DNA of 9,827 nt from Puniceicoccales bacterium (lineage in GTDB: Bacteria > Verrucomicrobiota > Verrucomicrobiia > Opitutales > JAIRLG01), in NCBI GenBank assembly GCA_031255915.1, contig JAIRRP010000011.1, forward strand, positions 1 to 9,827. Direction: 5' to 3'. This document shows, piece after piece, positions 6,932 to 9,827 of this stretch. A program made the translations under genes and the position numbers. Numbering within the stretch: position 1 is the stretch's first letter; each line of letters starts with the position of its first letter. The notes beneath the pieces were generated by a model. That model had not been told where the DNA came from, searched no databases, and was given only the letters and a program-made list of their open reading frames with translations.

Positions 6932-8439
6932 TTTGAAGATGCAGTTTCTCCTATCACGATGCCGCCCGTTGCATAGCCAAGAGTCGCCAATGCTACGTAG
7001 GCGCTATTTTCCGATTGCACTCGCTGCTGCCGCGAAGTAGCTAATGCATTTTGTGAACTGACCAAATCCGAGAAGGATGCTAAGCCATTTTGGTAAGCCG
7101 TTTGTGTTGCCTCAAAGGATTTTTCGGCTGCAGTTTCACTCGCCTCGGCCGCCTTAAGTTGTCGCAGCGAAGACCTAAAGGCATGATAGGCGATCCAAAT
7201 TTCCTTACTGGCATTCAACTGAGCTTCCTGAAGATCGGCCTCTGCTATCTTCTTCATCTGTGAAGCCTCTAAAACATCATAGGTATTACGAAACCCATCG
7301 AATAGATTCCACTGTATGGCCACATAAGCATTGCACTGGGAATGAGCTCCATCGACGTGTTGAATCTTTCGTAAGGAACCTGTAAATCCGGCGATAAGTT
7401 CCGGCAATAAGGCCTTTTCTTTCGCCTTCAACGCCGTTTCTCGAGATTCTAGTTGCTTACGCATAGCGACCAGGTCCTCTCGTTCTGCTATCGACCGCTG
7501 CATCCATGAGTCAATCACCGAAAACGTCTCATGCCATGCGCTACCTCCCCTCGGTAAGGGATAAACATCAACATCCTGAGAAATGGGAACACCATATATA
7601 GCCGACAATTCCGCACGAGCTGCCTCAACACCTGATTTTATCTGTTCTAGGCGATATTGCGCTTGGCTAGTCGAAGCTTTGGCCTGTAAATCTTCCTGTA
7701 TATTCGTTAAACCCGCTTGATAGCGCTTCTCGACCGATGCCTGTGTCCTTTCGGCATCCCGAAGATTCTGCTCCTCTGCTTGGACCGACGCCTTGGCCGA
7801 ATCCAGTTTGCAGTAGGCGCACTGAGCGCGATAGACGATGGTCTGTAATTCCCTCGAGTATTGATGCTGCGAAGCCTCCAAAGCTGCCTTAACGGATTCT
7901 ATTGACGCCTGATCCTTTCCGAAGTGAAACAATGAATACATTATCTCCAACTGCGGGTAAAAAACCGCCTGTCGCTGTCGTTGCACTGCCCCATTGATAA
8001 CCGTTGGCTGCTGAGATTTGATGGCGTAAGTACCTATTTTTACCTGTGGATACAGGGCACTCCGTGCCTGCCCATGTTGAGCCGCCAATGCCCGTGAACG
8101 AGCCCACATCCTGCGTGTCGCGGGATTATGCCCCAAAGCATGATCCACAACCTCATAGATATTCCAAACAGGGCTATTTTGCTCTGTTCCTGAAATACCT
8201 TCCGTTAAGAAGTCATCCTGATGAAGTATTTTCGCCTCTGTTTCTGAACCGGAAGCATCCGTCACATTGACGCCGAAATTACTTTCATGATTGTAAACCG
8301 AAGGCAAAAAAGCGGTAGAAGGAGATAGGTTATTTAAGGTACCATTCTCATTTAATATGCAATGAGAACAAGCAGTTAAGCATAGATACGCCAAGAGATA
8401 AATTTCTGCGAAATTATACCTACTCCTCAGCTTTATCAT
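6928..8439 (-). CDS. Outer-membrane efflux factor, TolC/OprM family lipoprotein
   Basis: This protein should form the trimeric outer-membrane channel and periplasmic tunnel of the pump. The signal peptide ends in LTAC with Cys24, a lipobox as in OprM/CusC-type factors. The two internally repeated OEP domains are visible. The first begins at VWNIYEVVDHALGHNPATRRM (about 91-111) and includes YQAGLTNIQEDLQAKA. The second includes WNLFDGFRNTYDVLEASQ and YQNGLASFSDLVSSQNALAT near the C-terminus. Helix-rich, Ala/Gln/Glu-rich stretches are as expected for the coiled-coil barrel. The 503-residue length is near normal, but about 65 residues between the lipidated Cys and the first OEP helix (about 25-90) are low in recognisable features. 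It is the first gene of the operon and shares its TGA with the adaptor ATG. The start at 8439 has no Shine-Dalgarno. The sequence GATTAGAATTT just upstream recurs before the RND gene. Confidence 0.95.
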   Translation of the reverse strand: MIKLRSRYNFAEIYLLAYLCLTACSHCILNENGTLNNLSPSTAFLPSVYNHESNFGVNVTDASGSETEAKILHQDDFLTEGISGTEQNSPVWNIYEVVDHALGHNPATRRMWARSRALAAQHGQARSALYPQVKIGTYAIKSQQPTVINGAVQRQRQAVFYPQLEIMYSLFHFGKDQASIESVKAALEASQHQYSRELQTIVYRAQCAYCKLDSAKASVQAEEQNLRDAERTQASVEKRYQAGLTNIQEDLQAKASTSQAQYRLEQIKSGVEAARAELSAIYGVPISQDVDVYPLPRGGSAWHETFSVIDSWMQRSIAEREDLVAMRKQLESRETALKAKEKALLPELIAGFTGSLRKIQHVDGAHSQCNAYVAIQWNLFDGFRNTYDVLEASQMKKIAEADLQEAQLNASKEIWIAYHAFRSSLRQLKAAEASETAAEKSFEATQTAYQNGLASFSDLVSSQNALATSRQQRVQSENSAYVALATLGYATGGIVIGETASSK

Positions 8440-8586
8440 GGGGAAATTCTAATCAGCAGGATACTTTTGGAAAATACCACGACTTCAAGCTTTTTATCTC
8501 AACGGAATAATGAAACTGAGGGAAGGCTTTTGAGGGATATCTAAAATTCGATATGGATTTAGGGGTAGCCTCAAGCTTAGGGTATT
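8440..8586 (-). promoter_or_regulatory. Leader region of the efflux operon (promoter not resolved)
   Basis: About 147 bp separate element B from the outer-membrane factor start, and the efflux promoter should lie here unless transcription continues from the upstream gene. I found no convincing -35/-10 pair. A short inverted repeat ATATC/GATAT (8537-8541 with 8550-8554, 8-nt spacer) could be an operator half-site pair, but it is only 5 bp and AT-rich. GATTAGAATTT (minus strand, 8444-8454) ends 4 nt before the start codon. Confidence 0.25.
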
Positions 8587-8697
8587 CGGTTTGCCGCCTT
8601 TGCGACAAGGAAAAATGAAAGCTCCCGCTTTGCATTTTTTCTTGTCGCGGGCCCGCGTAGCGGGCAAGCCCGAAGGGCTTAAAGGCGGCAAACCCGC
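8587..8697. repeat. Cloverleaf-forming intergenic repeat, element B
   Basis: A perfect 11-bp outer stem TTGCCGCCTTT/AAAGGCGGCAA (8591-8601 with 8681-8691) extends to 15 bp with one bulged C (8587-8601 with 8681-8696). It encloses three hairpins. The first is long: GCGACAAG/CTTGTCGC (8602-8609 with 8641-8648), topped by AAAGC-TCCC-GCTTT (8618-8631). The second is GCCCGC-GTA-GCGGGC (8651-8665) and the third is AAGCCC-GAA-GGGCTT (8666-8680). Apart from the enlarged first arm, the plan is the same as element A, in the same orientation. Paired changes keep the stems intact. It sits 30 bp beyond the stop of the secretion-like gene and about 150 bp before the tolC-like start. No T-run follows on the minus strand. 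Confidence 0.85.
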
Positions 8698-8726
8698 TGG
8701 CCCTTGCCAATGAAAAAGATATTCTT

Positions 8727-9827
8727 CTAGGATTGAAAAGAACCTTCCTTTTCACGACGATGGTGGCGATCCCGTTCAGAAGATTGATTCCAATCCTTTT
8801 CCGAATGGTCATATACACTAACTCTTACCTCCTTTACGTTTTCCAAGCGTTGCGTGAGGTATTCCTGTAACGCCACATGATGCTGTGATAAGAAAGCCAC
8901 AGAATTTCCCATTTTCGACAAAAAATCCACCCTTAAAGAGGTTCCATTTTTAAAAAGAGAAACTCCTGTACCCGGCAGAACCGATTCTCGCAATTGGATA
9001 AAAATCTCCGATTCCGCTTTTGTGGCCTCGTGGACTAAAATTCTCTGCGCAATGATATTTCCGATCTCGACAATCGTTTGGCGCGCCTGAACTTGGCTCG
9101 CTGGAACCGGTTCTGAGACACGCTCGGTATTCGCTAAGATCTGTTCACTTACCGATGATGCCACAAGAGGTACCGTCATCTCCTGCCTTAAAGATGGCTG
9201 GATAGTAGAGCCACGATCTTGCACTTCGTGCAACTTAATTACCCCTTTGGCATTCTCCAATGCCTCTTCATTGGCAACAGAACTAGCTTTATTGCCAACA
9301 AAATTCTCCGCTACCGATGGTGTCTTCGGTCTCGGTTCATGATTTATGGCCGAAAACACTTCCTCTCTTTTCAATTCTGAAGGAAGAGGTGTTGCCTTCG
9401 CCACCGTGTGAGATAAATCCCCTTGCGTTAAGGGTGTTGCTTCTCCGTTGGCAACAGAACTAGCTCTATTGCCAACAAAATTCTCCGCTACCGATGGTGT
9501 CTTCGGTCTCGGTTCATGATTTATGGCCGAGAACATTACCTCTCTTTTCAATTCTGAAGGAAGAGGTGTTGCCTTCGCCACCGTGTGGGATAAATCCCCT
9601 TGCGGTCTTGAACCCGAATAAGTGACTACAGTCTCTTTCGGAGACCCATCTAATGAGACCTCCATGCTCTCTCTTTCTGGTCTCATTGCGGCCTCTTGTA
9701 CTTTCGAAAAAACAGGTCTTTCTGTCTTTATTCCCTGCGATATAGAGTAAGCCTCGTCACTGGATGCGATGCTCACCGTTGGATGGTTCGTTTGCGACGA
9801 CGCTACCTTGAAACAAGTCTCTGGCTG
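8727..9827 (-). CDS. Probable type III secretion needle-length/ruler protein (SctP/HpaP/FliK-like C-terminus), 5' end beyond window
   Basis: The frame is open from the right edge to the stop at 8727 (at least 366 codons). A GTG at 9776 could start it, but 17 more sense codons precede that to the edge, so the gene is treated as 5'-partial. Residues below count from the GTG. The N-terminal two thirds are Ser/Glu/Pro-rich, lack membrane segments and look disordered. They contain two nearly identical 59-residue repeats starting at residues 59 and 118. A compact C-terminal domain (about 231-323) has IFIQLRESVLPGTGVSLFKN, LRVDFLSKM and LQEYLTQRL, followed by a VRVSV strand. This order of strands and the VLPGT turn resemble the C-terminal domains of FliK/YscP/HpaP, which control hook or needle length and switch substrate export. 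The last 25 residues are highly charged. Family membership is a pattern-based inference. A flagellar FliK role or an unrelated protein is possible, because neighbouring secretion genes would lie outside the window. Confidence 0.5.
   Translation of the reverse strand, partial: QPETCFKVASSQTNHPTVSIASSDEAYSISQGIKTERPVFSKVQEAAMRPERESMEVSLDGSPKETVVTYSGSRPQGDLSHTVAKATPLPSELKREVMFSAINHEPRPKTPSVAENFVGNRASSVANGEATPLTQGDLSHTVAKATPLPSELKREEVFSAINHEPRPKTPSVAENFVGNKASSVANEEALENAKGVIKLHEVQDRGSTIQPSLRQEMTVPLVASSVSEQILANTERVSEPVPASQVQARQTIVEIGNIIAQRILVHEATKAESEIFIQLRESVLPGTGVSLFKNGTSLRVDFLSKMGNSVAFLSQHHVALQEYLTQRLENVKEVRVSVYDHSEKDWNQSSERDRHHRREKEGSFQS
9271..9604 (-). repeat. Near-perfect in-frame tandem duplication (177-bp period)
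   Basis: Two 157-bp copies, 9271-9427 and 9448-9604, differ at only 5 positions by my count and are separated by 20 bp, giving a 177-bp period (59 codons). They lie inside the SctP/FliK-like gene and keep its frame. Each encodes QGDLSHTVAKATPLPSELKR followed by FSAINHEPRPKTPSVAENFV. The low divergence points to a recent duplication or ongoing homogenisation by recombination. Confidence 0.95.

Noticed and set aside
8453..8818. Minus-strand frames through element B (8453-8818 and 8494-8691)
   Set aside because: They are read out of the palindromic repeat and overlap the 3' end of the SctP-like gene in another frame. They show no domain pattern.
9271..9604. CRISPR-like or satellite array
   Set aside because: There are only two copies of 157 bp, in frame within a coding sequence, with a 20-bp linker. 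This is a coding duplication.
1..9827. A wholly new defence or mobile system
   Set aside because: All long genes except the 8727-9827 one belong to familiar families. No transposase, integrase, CRISPR array or defence domain is visible.

Overview
This window comes from a Gram-negative (diderm) bacterium. It carries a complete tripartite efflux operon with two predicted lipoproteins, housekeeping genes, a tmRNA gene and the 3' part of a probable type III secretion gene. Base composition looks moderate, and most starts lack a good Shine-Dalgarno sequence. A type III secretion (SctP/HpaP-like) C-terminus, a possibly long tmRNA tag and a TyrZ-type tyrosyl-tRNA synthetase would fit a member of the Planctomycetes-Verrucomicrobia-Chlamydiae group. 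That placement is an inference from weak signals and not a firm assignment.

Layout, left to right. Positions 1-1189 (minus) hold most of tyrS, whose 3' end lies beyond the left edge. Just upstream of it, 22 bp away, is a thiamine diphosphokinase gene (1212-1907, minus), probably in the same transcript. Positions 1908-2122 are intergenic and hold a weak candidate promoter for the next gene. Positions 2123-2515 (plus) are ssrA, the tmRNA, recognisable by its alanine acceptor stem, T-arm, CCA end and pseudoknots. Its tag frame is unusual. Positions 2545-2639 hold a GC-rich cloverleaf-shaped repeat (element A), placed between the convergent 3' ends of ssrA and the efflux operon. Positions 2653-8439 (minus) are a three-gene operon transcribed in the order outer-membrane factor, membrane fusion lipoprotein, RND/HAE1 pump. 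Positions 8587-8697 hold a second, related cloverleaf repeat (element B). Positions 8727-9827 (minus) are the 3' part of a Gln/Ser/Pro-rich gene with a FliK/HpaP-like C-terminus and a nearly perfect 177-bp-period internal duplication.

The three efflux proteins would form one envelope-spanning pump: an RND trimer in the inner membrane, a lipid-anchored periplasmic adaptor and a TolC/OprM-type outer-membrane channel. tyrS and the TPP-forming kinase are housekeeping genes, and tmRNA rescues stalled ribosomes.

The items most worth a second look are the pair of four-way-junction repeats, whose stems show compensatory base changes; the tmRNA tag reading frame; and the recent in-frame duplication inside a presumed secretion 'ruler' protein.
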